Assembly (NCBI GenBank): GCA_040220895.1
Contig: JAVJVY010000001.1
Coordinates: forward strand, 124,001 to 188,000
Direction of reading: 5' to 3'
DNA: 64,000 nucleotides
DNA from: UBA11591 sp040220895
Lineage (GTDB): Bacteria; Bacteroidota; Bacteroidia; Flavobacteriales_E; Vicingaceae
A program made the translations under genes and the position numbers. This document shows, one piece after another, positions 33,415 through 41,933 of this stretch (position 1 is the stretch's first letter; every line of letters starts with the position of its first letter). The notes beneath the pieces were generated by a model that saw nothing but the letters and a program-made list of their open reading frames with translations, was not told the origin of the DNA and ran no database searches.

Positions 33415-35817
33415 CTAGTTTCTTAAGATTTTTCCATTTTTTACAAAGTGTTCCAGTCGCTCAAGGGTTTTACGAGTTCCACATAATTCCACAAAGGCTT
33501 TGCGCTCAAGATCAAGCAAGTATTGTTCGCTAACAGTCTGTATTTCAGATAGATCACCTCCACTCATGACGTACCCGAGCTTTTCTGATATAAGCTGATC
33601 ATGATCGGATATGTAATTTCCGCTTCTCATGGAGTTAGCCCCGACATACACGATTCCCAGACCCTCGACACCTAATACATTGATGTCGTTTCGGGGAGCT
33701 GGCTGCGAATAGCCCTTTTCAGCCATAAGCTTGGCGCATTGCTTTGCGTATGCGAGCTGATCTTTCCTACTGATAATGACTTCGTCAAGCCCCTTGCGCA
33801 AGTAACCCAGTTCAAACGCCTCCTCACCCGAAGTAGATACCTTTGCCTGACCCACCGTCAGGAAGCGATTACGGAAAGTATTGATCCTGATATCTCCTTC
33901 TTTCAATTCATCTGAAAGGCGGACGGCAAACTCTTTTGTTCCGCCTCCGCCCGGAATGACTCCAATTCCAAATTCCACCAATCCCATGTAAGTTTCGGCA
34001 TGGGTAACAACTTTATCGGCGTGTAAACACATTTCACAGCCTCCGCCCAAGGTCAGGCCATGGGGAGCAATAACAACCGGAATGGAACTGTAACGAATTC
34101 GCATCACGGCATCCTGGAATGTTTTCACAACCTGAGCCATTTCATCGTAATCCTGTTCGATGGCTAGCATGAAAATGACACCTACATTGGCCCCTGCCGA
34201 AAAGTGCTGTCCTTCATTGTAAATAACCAGCCCCTGGTATGATTCTTCCGCCATGCTTATTGCCTTGTGAAGGGCTTCCAACACATCTCCTCCGATGGTA
34301 TTCATCTTTGTATGGAATTCCAGGTTCAAAATCCCATCTCCCAGATCGATGATTGATCCTCCGGTATTTTCCCAAACTATTTTTTGGGGTTTTAAGTATT
34401 TAACCTTAATGATGTCCTTGGTACCGGGAATAATCGAGGAAGCTCCAGCATCGGGCTTGTATGATTTGACATTTCCATCCTTTTGTTCATAAAAAGATGT
34501 TATGCCCTTCGTAATCATTTCTGTCACCCAAGTGGAAACCTTTATTCCACTGGCCTCCATATTCTTCAGTACCTTCTCGGCTCCAAGTGCATCCCAAATT
34601 TCAAAAGGGCCGAGCTCCCATCCAAAACCAGCCCGCATAGCATCATCAATTCGATATACGTCGTCCGAAATTTCAGGAATACGATGCGAAACGTAGGCAA
34701 AAAGATGGTGGAAGGCATCGCGATAAAAATCACCACATTCGTCCTTACCCTCATAAAGAATTGCCATGCGCTTTACAAGATCATCTTCTGACTTTGCCTT
34801 GCCGATGGTATCGAATTTTCTCTTTCCACCGGGTTTGTAGTCCATTTTATCCAGGTCAAGAGAATGAATCTCGCTCTTGACGGCTGTTTTGACTTTTTTA
34901 TAAAAGCCTTCACCTGTTTTGCTGCCCAGTTTATTTTGATCCAGCATTTTCTGGATATAATCGGGAATTTTGAACAATGCGGCCTGTTCGTCGTCGGGAC
35001 AGTTTTCGCGGACCCCGTTTGCCACGTGCACCAAGGTATCCAGGCCCACCACGTCACATGTACGGAAAGTTGCTGATTTAGGCCTGCCCAGCACAGTGCC
35101 AGTGAGCAGATCTATTTCTTCGAGTGTGAAATCCGATGTTGGCATGTAATGGAAAAGATGCATAATTGAAAATACCCCAATCCTATTCGCAATAAATGCC
35201 GGAGTATCCTTACAGATCACCGTTTCTTTACCCAAAAAACGCCGGCCGTAATCGTTCAAAAAATCTATTACCGAAGAATCAGTCTGGGCAGAAGGAATAA
35301 TCTCCAGCAATTGGAGGTATCGAGGGGGATTAAAGAAATGGCTTCCGCAAAAGTGTTTTTTAAAATCATCACTTCTACCTTCCAGCATCGAATTGATGGG
35401 AATTCCTGAGGTATTGGACGTGACCAAACTGCCTTTTTTTCGATGCTCGTCGACCTTTGCGAGGACTTGCTGCTTGATGTCCAGACGCTCTACAACCACT
35501 TCGATCGTCCAATCACAATTCGAGATAACAGATATATCGTCATCAAAATTTCCCGTTGAGATCAACGACGCTTTGGACTTGCTGTACAGTGGAGATGGAT
35601 TTGATTTAACGGCTGATTGAAGTGCTTCATTCACGATTCTATTTCTCACATGATCATCCTTCATGGTCAAGCCCCGGGCCTTTTCTTTTTCGTTCAATTC
35701 GCGCGGAACAATGTCGAGTAAGAGGACTTCCACACCAATATTGGCAAAGTGACATGCAATTCTAGAGCCCATCACCCCCGAGCCAAGGACGGCTACCTTT
35801 TTAATGTTTCTATTCAT
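33415..35817 (-). CDS. fadN: 3-Hydroxyacyl-CoA dehydrogenase/enoyl-CoA hydratase, FadN type
   Basis: 800-residue two-function enzyme of beta-oxidation. The dehydrogenase half comes first, with the NAD site VAVLGSGVMGSRIACHF at about 8-25, and the hydratase half is C-terminal (about 480-690; FSAGANVG, LTLGGGCEM and VIPGGGGTKEF carry the oxyanion-hole and acidic residues). This order is that of B. subtilis FadN and opposite to E. coli FadB. The ATG overlaps the TGA of marR by four bases (ATGA). The cluster order fadN-fadA-fadE is the same as the Bacillus operon. Confidence 0.95.
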   Translation of the reverse strand: MNRNIKKVAVLGSGVMGSRIACHFANIGVEVLLLDIVPRELNEKEKARGLTMKDDHVRNRIVNEALQSAVKSNPSPLYSKSKASLISTGNFDDDISVISNCDWTIEVVVERLDIKQQVLAKVDEHRKKGSLVTSNTSGIPINSMLEGRSDDFKKHFCGSHFFNPPRYLQLLEIIPSAQTDSSVIDFLNDYGRRFLGKETVICKDTPAFIANRIGVFSIMHLFHYMPTSDFTLEEIDLLTGTVLGRPKSATFRTCDVVGLDTLVHVANGVRENCPDDEQAALFKIPDYIQKMLDQNKLGSKTGEGFYKKVKTAVKSEIHSLDLDKMDYKPGGKRKFDTIGKAKSEDDLVKRMAILYEGKDECGDFYRDAFHHLFAYVSHRIPEISDDVYRIDDAMRAGFGWELGPFEIWDALGAEKVLKNMEASGIKVSTWVTEMITKGITSFYEQKDGNVKSYKPDAGASSIIPGTKDIIKVKYLKPQKIVWENTGGSIIDLGDGILNLEFHTKMNTIGGDVLEALHKAISMAEESYQGLVIYNEGQHFSAGANVGVIFMLAIEQDYDEMAQVVKTFQDAVMRIRYSSIPVVIAPHGLTLGGGCEMCLHADKVVTHAETYMGLVEFGIGVIPGGGGTKEFAVRLSDELKEGDIRINTFRNRFLTVGQAKVSTSGEEAFELGYLRKGLDEVIISRKDQLAYAKQCAKLMAEKGYSQPAPRNDINVLGVEGLGIVYVGANSMRSGNYISDHDQLISEKLGYVMSGGDLSEIQTVSEQYLLDLERKAFVELCGTRKTLERLEHFVKNGKILRN

Positions 35818-36263
35818 AATTGATCTATGGATTGCTTTTTGTATTCATCGGCCACTTGATTGACCTTGTTTATGATGCCCTTGAAAAAGTCGAATTCCTT
35901 TTCTCCTATTTCCTCAAGAATTCGTTCATTGAATCGCCTAACCACCTTGCGAACCAACTTGCGTTTCACCATTCCTTTTTCGGTTAAATGTATGATGACT
36001 TTTCTACCATCAAAATGGTCCTTTTCCCGATATATCAGGCCTTCTGTTTCCATGCTCTTTAATAGCCTGGACATTCCCGTAGCCTCCATGCCCATAAGGG
36101 GACCAATCTTTGTTACGTGAAGGCCTGTTGTAGGTTCGATGGTCAACAGCACGTATCCGGTGGCCTGGGTCAGGTCATAGCCGGAAGCGAGTTGATTATA
36201 CATGCGTGAAATGTTCAACCAAGAAGACTTAATATGGTAATCTACGGTATCATCTGGACGCAT
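35814..36263 (-). CDS. MarR-family regulator of the fatty-acid operon
   Basis: 149-residue winged-helix repressor-type protein (core KIGPLMGMEATGMSRLLKSM for the DNA-recognition helices, DHFDGRKVIIHLTEKG for the wing). It leads the fadN-fadA-fadE-methyltransferase operon and overlaps fadN by four bases. In Bacteroidota and Proteobacteria, MarR proteins at such sites sense acyl-CoA or fatty acids; here the ligand is inferred. A perfect 12-base palindrome in its promoter is a likely autoregulation site. The -7 element TATATTTG is only four bases from the start codon, so the transcript may be leaderless. Confidence 0.93.
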   Translation of the reverse strand: MRPDDTVDYHIKSSWLNISRMYNQLASGYDLTQATGYVLLTIEPTTGLHVTKIGPLMGMEATGMSRLLKSMETEGLIYREKDHFDGRKVIIHLTEKGMVKRKLVRKVVRRFNERILEEIGEKEFDFFKGIINKVNQVADEYKKQSIDQL

Positions 36264-36267
36264 GATT

Positions 36268-36275
36268 CAAATATA
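36268..36275 (-). promoter_or_regulatory. -7 promoter element of the marR-fad operon
   Basis: TATATTTG matches TAnnTTTG exactly on the minus strand. Its last base is four bases from the ATG at 36263, so transcription would start at or within a few bases of the start codon. Confidence 0.5.
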
Positions 36276-36285
36276 ATAATTTTCT

Positions 36286-36297
36286 TATGCACGCATA
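36286..36297. promoter_or_regulatory. Palindromic candidate operator for the MarR protein
   Basis: TATGCACGCATA is a perfect inverted repeat (five bases, two-base centre, five bases). It begins 11 bases upstream of the -7 element of the marR promoter, in the spacer where RNA polymerase would bind, and 74 bases from the trxB start. MarR proteins usually bind palindromes of 10-20 bases at their own promoter, so repression by occlusion is the simplest reading. No second copy was noticed in the window. Confidence 0.5.
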
Positions 36298-36318
36298 GTA
36301 TATTAATCTGTAAATTCT

Positions 36319-36352
36319 TTGACAATTTGTTCGCTTCAAGTGATTAACTTTG
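36319..36352 (+). promoter_or_regulatory. Promoter of trxB
   Basis: TTG (36319-36321), 23 bases, then an exact TAACTTTG (36345-36352), 18 bases before the ATG at 36371. It is divergent from the marR promoter; the two -7 elements are about 70 bases apart. Confidence 0.55.
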
Positions 36353-36370
36353 TGACCTAAATTTAAGTTG

Positions 36371-37318
36371 ATGAGTGAACAAGTCGAACACGTGAATTGC
36401 CTGATCATAGGTTCCGGGCCAGCCGGTTTCACCGCTGCCATTTATGCGGCACGAGCTGATCTTAAACCAGTGATGTACCAAGGATTGCAACCCGGAGGTC
36501 AGTTGACCATTACCACCGAAGTTGAAAACTATCCTGGTTATCCTGATGGCACTCAAGGACCCGAAATGATGATCGATTTTCAAAAACAAGCCGAGCGATT
36601 TGGAGCTGATATTCGTGGTGGAATGGTGACCAAAGTTGACTTCACGGGACCTATTCATAAGGTCACTGTCGATGACAAAAAGGAAATCACGGCCAATTCT
36701 GTCATTATTTCAACCGGTGCATCGGCCAAATGGCTTGGTATAGAATCTGAGCAACGCCTGAATGGATTTGGCGTTTCGGCTTGTGCAGTTTGTGATGGCT
36801 TTTTCTTTAAAGGACAAGAAGTTGCCATCGTTGGTGCCGGCGATACAGCCGCAGAAGAAGCTACGTACTTGGCAAAACTATGTAAGAAGGTAACCATGTT
36901 GGTGAGGAAGGATGCATACAGAGCTTCAAAAGCTATGCAGCACAGAATTGAGAATGCAAAAAATATAGAGGTCTTGTTTAATACCGAGACGGTAGAAATT
37001 TTGGGCGAAAAAGCCGTGGAAGGAGTTCAGGTCAGGAATAACAAAACCGGAGAAGAAAAAGTAATTCCCATTACCGGTTTCTTTGTTGCAATTGGCCATA
37101 AACCAAACACCGACATATTCAAAGGTTGGCTGGACATGGACGAAATTGGTTATTTAAAGGTGAAGCCCGGAACCAGTAAGACCAACATTCCCGGGGTCTT
37201 TGCTGCCGGTGATGCCGCTGACAAAGTTTACCGACAGGCCGTCACAGCTGCCGGTACCGGTTGCATGGCCGCACTCGACGCAGAGCGCTATTTATCGGAG
37301 ATCGGAGTTGAAGTCTAA
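36371..37318 (+). CDS. trxB: Thioredoxin-disulfide reductase
   Basis: 315-residue FAD enzyme that reduces thioredoxin with NADPH. It has the FAD motif GSGPAGFTAAIYAARA, the redox pair C138-A-V-C141 (ACAVCDGFFF), the NADPH motif GAGDTAAEEA and the C-terminal GVFAAGDAADKVYRQAVTA-type flavin site. I chose the ATG at 36371 rather than the TTG one codon earlier. The cysteine pair is CAVC where E. coli has CATC, a common variant. It has its own promoter and is divergent from the fad operon. Confidence 0.97.
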   Translation: MSEQVEHVNCLIIGSGPAGFTAAIYAARADLKPVMYQGLQPGGQLTITTEVENYPGYPDGTQGPEMMIDFQKQAERFGADIRGGMVTKVDFTGPIHKVTVDDKKEITANSVIISTGASAKWLGIESEQRLNGFGVSACAVCDGFFFKGQEVAIVGAGDTAAEEATYLAKLCKKVTMLVRKDAYRASKAMQHRIENAKNIEVLFNTETVEILGEKAVEGVQVRNNKTGEEKVIPITGFFVAIGHKPNTDIFKGWLDMDEIGYLKVKPGTSKTNIPGVFAAGDAADKVYRQAVTAAGTGCMAALDAERYLSEIGVEV

Positions 37319-37330
37319 TAATCAGGACTA

Positions 37331-37756
37331 TCAATCTACGAAGTGTATGCTTCGAATTAGTTTTCCCTCGAACTGGAAGATTATGAATACCTGTGATTCT
37401 TTTTGCGCTGCATGATCCATCTTTAGAACACTTGCAACGTAAGTATCACCTACTTTGGTCGCTTCTCGCATTTGGTAATCGATCTGAACATCGCTCATTG
37501 AGTAATCTGCCCAGTATTTCTTAACCTCTTTCTTACCACTTGCAAGCACCTTTGAGGGGAACTGAATCAGCTGTATATCTTTGTGATATGGCGAATTGAT
37601 CATCATGGTGTCCTTCATCATCATATTTTCAACCTGCATCCGTACAGTCATGTCAGGATCCATGAGCGGCATGGCTGGCTCTTCTTGAGAAATAGCATCA
37701 CTGCAAATAAGCAATACAGCGGATAGTAAAAGAGTTTTTAAAAGTTTTGTTTTCAT
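37331..37756 (-). CDS. Secreted small protein, NTF2-like fold possible
   Basis: 141 residues with a signal peptide (MKTKLLKTLLLSAVLLICSDAISQ). The C-terminal sequence QVFIIFQFEGKLIRSIHFVD is reminiscent of NTF2-like (SnoaL-type) folds, but only the last strands fit clearly. No function is known to me. It lies convergent to trxB, 12 bases away, and divergent from the PP2C gene at 37835. Confidence 0.6.
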   Translation of the reverse strand: MKTKLLKTLLLSAVLLICSDAISQEEPAMPLMDPDMTVRMQVENMMMKDTMMINSPYHKDIQLIQFPSKVLASGKKEVKKYWADYSMSDVQIDYQMREATKVGDTYVASVLKMDHAAQKESQVFIIFQFEGKLIRSIHFVD

Positions 37757-37782
37757 TTGAACAATTAATTCCTGAATATATA

Positions 37783-37816
37783 TTGAATTTCGAAAGCAAA
37801 ATAAGGACTATTTTCG
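37783..37816 (+). promoter_or_regulatory. Possible promoter of the first PP2C phosphatase gene
   Basis: TTG (37783-37785), 23 bases, then TATTTTCG (37809-37816), one mismatch to TAnnTTTG, 18 bases before the ATG at 37835. The distance to the start codon matches that of several perfect sites in this window. Confidence 0.4.
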
Positions 37817-37834
37817 TTTAGTTTAGTTTTTAGC

Positions 37835-39325
37835 ATGAAGATCAAGAGTTTTAGCCGGCGTATCTTATTTATCGTTCTAGGTAGTTTCGTGATCACCAAT
37901 GCTTATTACGTATACAATGTTTACAGCGGTGAGATCGAAACTGCCGAGCGCAGCACCCTAAGAAGACTAGAGGGCATATCTCGCACCATCGCAACACAAT
38001 TCAACGGTACCATCTATAAAATGTTGCTCGAACGTTACTCGCAAAAAGACGAGATCCACACTAAATTTGAAGACCCTTTTTACCGGGAACTGGCCGAAAT
38101 ACTTGAAAGAGCCGCCGAAACGAATGACCTGCATACCGACATTTACACCCTGACCCTTGACAGCATCGAAGACAAATTCTATTTTGGAATATCCTCGGGT
38201 GAAAACCAATATTACCGTCATGAATATTCTACCCCGCCCGAGCTATTGCGAAAGCATTACAACGAAGGTGGCGTGATTCCCGCCTATCGCGATGAACACG
38301 GAACATGGTTATCTTCTTTCAGCCCCATCAAAGATCATAAAAAGCAAGTCGTCGGAGTGGTTCAGGTGGACATGCCTTTTGATAAATTCATCATGGAAGC
38401 AAGGGCAGAACTCATCATCAATATCCTTTACAGTTTATTACTCATTTTGGTCGTAAGTGGACTCATGTTCTACTGGCTTAGAAAGTTGCTTTCCAATGAA
38501 GAAAAAATGGTTATTCAACTGGAAGACACTAACGAGTTAATTGCCCAGAAAAACAAGGATATCACTGCCAGTATATCTTATGCGCGCCGCATACAGCGTT
38601 CGTTGATGGATTCTAAAGATGAATTGGGATCGTATTTTAAAAACAGTTTCATTTATTACAAACCCAAGGACATTGTGAGTGGTGACTATTACTGGATCCA
38701 AACACTGAACAAAAGCAGCTCTAAAATTGCCATCGCAGTAGCAGATTGCACGGGACACGGCGTCCCGGGAGCCTTGGTTTCTGTATTGGGAATCACATTC
38801 TTACGTGACATCGTCAATTCATCAGAAAACATGATGCCCAATAAAATCTTGAGTGAGCTTAATTTCAGGATCATTGAAACTTTCAAGCAAAAAGACAAGG
38901 AATTTTCGACCAAGGACGGAATGGATATCTCCTTGTGCCTGATCGATTTTGAACAACGCAGCATATGCTTTAGCGGAGCTTATCGACCCATGATCATTAT
39001 CCGAAACAATGAGCTGATCGAAATTGCAGGTGATAAAAAACCGATCGGTGGCACTCATTTCAAAGAAGATCGGGAATTCACCCTGCACGAAGAATTTTAT
39101 CAATCGGGTGATTGGATCTACATGTTTTCGGACGGTTACGTCGACCAGTTTGGTGGGGAGAAAAAAAGAAAATACATGAAGAAACGCTTCAAAGAAAAAC
39201 TACTAGAAATTAACCCTCTTTCCGGTTCGGAACAACTGGATGTAATACGAGGTGAGATGAATGCCTGGAAAGGAGATCTCGAGCAAATTGACGATATCAC
39301 CGTAATGGGCATACAACTGATCTAA
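37835..39325 (+). CDS. Membrane-bound PP2C/SpoIIE-type serine phosphatase with extracytoplasmic sensor
   Basis: 496 residues: membrane segment 9-28, an extracytoplasmic sensor of about 160 residues (30-192), a second membrane segment 193-214, a coiled-coil linker (218-252, ending ISYARRIQRSL), and a PP2C/SpoIIE phosphatase domain (262-496). Metal-binding aspartates are visible: D284 in SGDYYW, D304 in VADCTGHGVPG, D433 in FSDGYVDQFGG and D487 in DDITV. Such proteins switch partner proteins by dephosphorylating them. No partner gene is adjacent: the convergent-side neighbour is an unknown and the next gene is kdsD. The SiaC homologue at 21456 could be a distant target. Confidence 0.92.
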   Translation: MKIKSFSRRILFIVLGSFVITNAYYVYNVYSGEIETAERSTLRRLEGISRTIATQFNGTIYKMLLERYSQKDEIHTKFEDPFYRELAEILERAAETNDLHTDIYTLTLDSIEDKFYFGISSGENQYYRHEYSTPPELLRKHYNEGGVIPAYRDEHGTWLSSFSPIKDHKKQVVGVVQVDMPFDKFIMEARAELIINILYSLLLILVVSGLMFYWLRKLLSNEEKMVIQLEDTNELIAQKNKDITASISYARRIQRSLMDSKDELGSYFKNSFIYYKPKDIVSGDYYWIQTLNKSSSKIAIAVADCTGHGVPGALVSVLGITFLRDIVNSSENMMPNKILSELNFRIIETFKQKDKEFSTKDGMDISLCLIDFEQRSICFSGAYRPMIIIRNNELIEIAGDKKPIGGTHFKEDREFTLHEEFYQSGDWIYMFSDGYVDQFGGEKKRKYMKKRFKEKLLEINPLSGSEQLDVIRGEMNAWKGDLEQIDDITVMGIQLI

Positions 39326-39328
39326 CAA

Positions 39329-39357
39329 TTTGAATAAACCAATATTCTTTACTTTTA
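39329..39357 (+). promoter_or_regulatory. Possible promoter of the kds operon
   Basis: TTTG (39329-39332), 17 bases, then TACTTTTA (39350-39357), one mismatch to TAnnTTTG, 16 bases before the ATG of kdsD. The element starts immediately after the PP2C gene. Confidence 0.4.
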
Positions 39358-39373
39358 CCCCCTTATATAGATC

Positions 39374-39970
39374 ATGGTCCAGGTAAAAATCAAAAGCCTT
39401 ATTGAAAAAGAAATTGAAGCCATCAGGAATATTCCTGTGGATGGCATCATTCAGGATGCTATAGATTTGATTTACAGTCAAGTACACGAAAAAAACGGAA
39501 AAGTAGTTGTTACCGGCATGGGGAAGGCGGGCCAGATAGGTGTAAATATTGCCACAACCCTCAGTTCAACGGGCACACCTTCGGTCTTCATTCATCCGAG
39601 TGAGGCGCAGCACGGTGACCTTGGATTAATTCAAAAGAATGACGTGCTGTTGATGATTTCCAATTCGGGCAAAACACGGGAAATAATTGAAATGGAAGTT
39701 TTGGCTAAAAACCTTCATCCAGAACTTAAAATTATTGGCCTGACAGGAAATACCGAAGGAGACCTTGCCAAATTCAGCGATGTTTTATTGCATACCGGCC
39801 ATCCCGAGGAAATATGCCCCCTTGGCCTTACACCTACCACTTCAACCACCGTCATGACCGTTGTCGGTGATCTCCTGGTAGTGCTTATGATGGAACGTAT
39901 AGGATTTACTAAAAGCGATTACGCCAAAAGACACCACAGCGGTTACCTTGGTGACAGAGCCAGATCATGA
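39374..39970 (+). CDS. kdsD: Arabinose-5-phosphate isomerase, single SIS domain
   Basis: 198-residue SIS-domain isomerase that interconverts ribulose-5-phosphate and arabinose-5-phosphate, the first committed step to Kdo, a core sugar of lipopolysaccharide. It has VVTGMGKAGQIG and SNSGKTREIIEMEV, and SEAQHGDLG, all typical of the family. It is shorter than E. coli KdsD (328 residues) because the two CBS domains are missing; single-domain forms are known in Bacteroides. It overlaps kdsA by four bases. The operon kdsD-kdsA-kdsC makes the identification strong. Confidence 0.93.
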   Translation: MVQVKIKSLIEKEIEAIRNIPVDGIIQDAIDLIYSQVHEKNGKVVVTGMGKAGQIGVNIATTLSSTGTPSVFIHPSEAQHGDLGLIQKNDVLLMISNSGKTREIIEMEVLAKNLHPELKIIGLTGNTEGDLAKFSDVLLHTGHPEEICPLGLTPTTSTTVMTVVGDLLVVLMMERIGFTKSDYAKRHHSGYLGDRARS

Positions 39971-40746
39971 GCGATTTTATACTGATAGCAGGCCCTTGTG
40001 CCATTGAAGACGACAAGATGCCTTATCAAATTGGAAGGGAGGTAAAACGCATTTGCGACCGTGTGGGAATTCGCTTTATTTTTAAAGGAAGTTATCGAAA
40101 AGCCAACCGGTCAAGACTGGACAGTTTTACAGGTATCGGAGACGAAAAAGCATTGAACATTTTAAAAAATGTTGGCCAAGAACTGGGCATACAAACCATT
40201 ACTGATATCCATGAGAGTCACGAAGCCGAGTTGGTTGCGCGGTACGTGGACCATATTCAAATACCCGCATTTTTATGTCGGCAAACAGCCTTGCTCATTG
40301 CCGCCGGAAAAACAGGCAAAGGAGTAAATATTAAAAAGGGGCAATTCTTGTCACCTGAAGCCATGAAGTTTCCGATTGAAAAAGTGCTGTCAACTGGAAA
40401 TAAGGATGTCTTTGTGACTGAAAGAGGAACGACCTTTGGCTATTCCGATCTGATCGTCGATGCCACCGCCATCGGCAGGTTAAAAGCCTTAAATGTTCCA
40501 GTAATCATGGATTGTACACATTCAGTTCAGAAACCCAATCGCACCGAAGGCGTTACCGGAGGTGATCCGCACTTGATTGAAACCATTGCCCTTTCGGCTG
40601 TTGCTACCGGAGCAGATGGTTTTTTTATGGAGACCCACCCCGATCCTAAATCGGCGAAGAGCGACCCCCATACCATGCTGCAACTGGATAAACTAGAGGG
40701 CATCCTTACCAAGGCCATGAAGATCAGAAAAGCCCTCCAGTCATGA
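39967..40746 (+). CDS. kdsA: 3-Deoxy-8-phosphooctulonate synthase, metal-dependent type
   Basis: 259-residue cytosolic enzyme that joins phosphoenolpyruvate and arabinose-5-phosphate to make Kdo-8-phosphate. It has C11 (AGPCAIED), H185 (DCTHSVQKP), E222 (FFMETHPD) and D233 (KSDPHTM), the metal ligands of the metal-dependent class represented by Aquifex KdsA, at the same residue numbers as I recall. E. coli KdsA has asparagine in place of the cysteine. It overlaps both neighbours by four bases. Confidence 0.97.
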   Translation: MSDFILIAGPCAIEDDKMPYQIGREVKRICDRVGIRFIFKGSYRKANRSRLDSFTGIGDEKALNILKNVGQELGIQTITDIHESHEAELVARYVDHIQIPAFLCRQTALLIAAGKTGKGVNIKKGQFLSPEAMKFPIEKVLSTGNKDVFVTERGTTFGYSDLIVDATAIGRLKALNVPVIMDCTHSVQKPNRTEGVTGGDPHLIETIALSAVATGADGFFMETHPDPKSAKSDPHTMLQLDKLEGILTKAMKIRKALQS

Positions 40747-41225
40747 TTTCCGAAAAAGCAAAAAAAATTAAACTACTCGTTACTGATGTGGACGGAGTAA
40801 TGACCGATGGCGGCATGTATTTTACCAGTGACGGAAAAGAAATGAAGCGCTTCAGTGCACGCGACGGCTACGCCGTTAAATTGTGCAAAGACGCAGGTAT
40901 AGACTATGGCATAATAAGTGCCGGGCACAGCCTTGAACTGGTATTGGCCCGTGCCAGGGTGTTGAAGGTAGAGCACGTCTACGTTGGTTACGAAGAGAAA
41001 ACGGTGATTCTTGAGAAATGGCTGTCAGAAATGAACCTGAAGGCCGAGGAAGTGGCTTATATTGGAGACGATCTGAGTGACATTAACGTGATCACCAAGG
41101 TGGGCTTTTCGGCTTGCCCCGCTGACGCTTCAAAGGCCATAAAGGATAAGGTGGATGTGGTGCTTACCTGCAACGGCGGGCATGGTGCCATTCGAGAATT
41201 TGTGGAAGGGCATTTGATTATTTGA
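40743..41225 (+). CDS. kdsC: Kdo-8-phosphate phosphatase
   Basis: 160-residue HAD-family phosphatase that removes phosphate from Kdo-8-phosphate. The nucleophile motif TDVDGVMTDG (D15 and D17) and the later YIGDDLSDINV motif are complete. It is a small cap-less HAD enzyme that usually works as a tetramer. It overlaps kdsA by four bases, finishing the three-gene pathway from ribulose-5-phosphate to Kdo. Confidence 0.96.
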   Translation: MISEKAKKIKLLVTDVDGVMTDGGMYFTSDGKEMKRFSARDGYAVKLCKDAGIDYGIISAGHSLELVLARARVLKVEHVYVGYEEKTVILEKWLSEMNLKAEEVAYIGDDLSDINVITKVGFSACPADASKAIKDKVDVVLTCNGGHGAIREFVEGHLII

Positions 41226-41255
41226 ATTCAGCTCTACCGGTAATTTCCTACTTCT

Positions 41256-41723
41256 TTAATTGCTAACCTCAATCGTTTTAGTGCGAGTAATGCTGTTAGA
41301 TCCATATTCATAATAGTCAATTGTAAAAGTGCCACCTCCGTAAAACCGAATTTCTAGATCACACCTTTTACCTGCATCAACCTCTTGAAATATTTGGCGT
41401 TCGAGCGCCCTATCAAATGAACTAATCGCCCAATTCACATTTGATCCTACGGTGTAAAGCCAATTTCCCGTATCTACTCTATTTATAATAATTTTCAATT
41501 GGGCTCTATCATTCAGGTTTGCGGCCAAACTGTAAAATGGGCCATTCGCACCGGTGGCTTTAAATGCATTATTTGAGTTATGTAATAAATTGATGCCATA
41601 TGTGCCGTTTACCGGATAATCAATTGAAGGTACTAGGTCGGATTCATCTTTTTTTGAGCAAGAAGTGAAGAAAATACAAATAACCAATATCATGACACCG
41701 TGTAAATTATATTCTCTTTCCAT
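41256..41723 (-). CDS. Small lipoprotein of unknown function
   Basis: 155 residues with a lipoprotein signal (FFTSC lipobox at about residue 21). The mature part is a small beta-sandwich-like domain (for example GTFTIDYYEYGSNSI near the end). No family is recognised. The ATG at 41723 or an internal ATG at 41693 are possible starts. A perfect -7 element precedes it. Confidence 0.65.
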   Translation of the reverse strand: MEREYNLHGVMILVICIFFTSCSKKDESDLVPSIDYPVNGTYGINLLHNSNNAFKATGANGPFYSLAANLNDRAQLKIIINRVDTGNWLYTVGSNVNWAISSFDRALERQIFQEVDAGKRCDLEIRFYGGGTFTIDYYEYGSNSITRTKTIEVSN

Positions 41724-41761
41724 ATTGAATTAAATCTAGTGTTCTACTCAACTTCTTTAAT

Positions 41762-41769
41762 CAAATGTA
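41762..41769 (-). promoter_or_regulatory. -7 promoter element before the lipoprotein gene
   Basis: TACATTTG on the minus strand matches TAnnTTTG exactly and lies 38 bases before the ATG at 41723. No TTG partner is visible. The rest of the AT-rich gap 41724-41933 holds no other structure I can support. Confidence 0.4.
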
Positions 41770-41933
41770 AGGTTTCAACTTAGAAATAATGAGCTTTTAT
41801 TCTTCAAAGCAGGAAAACGAAAAACTTCTTTTTATTAAAATTCTTAATAATGCGAAAAGCTCTCGAGAATTGACGGAATAGATTAATTGCTATTTGTTTT
41901 GCATTAGATATTGATTACAATCTTGTAAAATAT

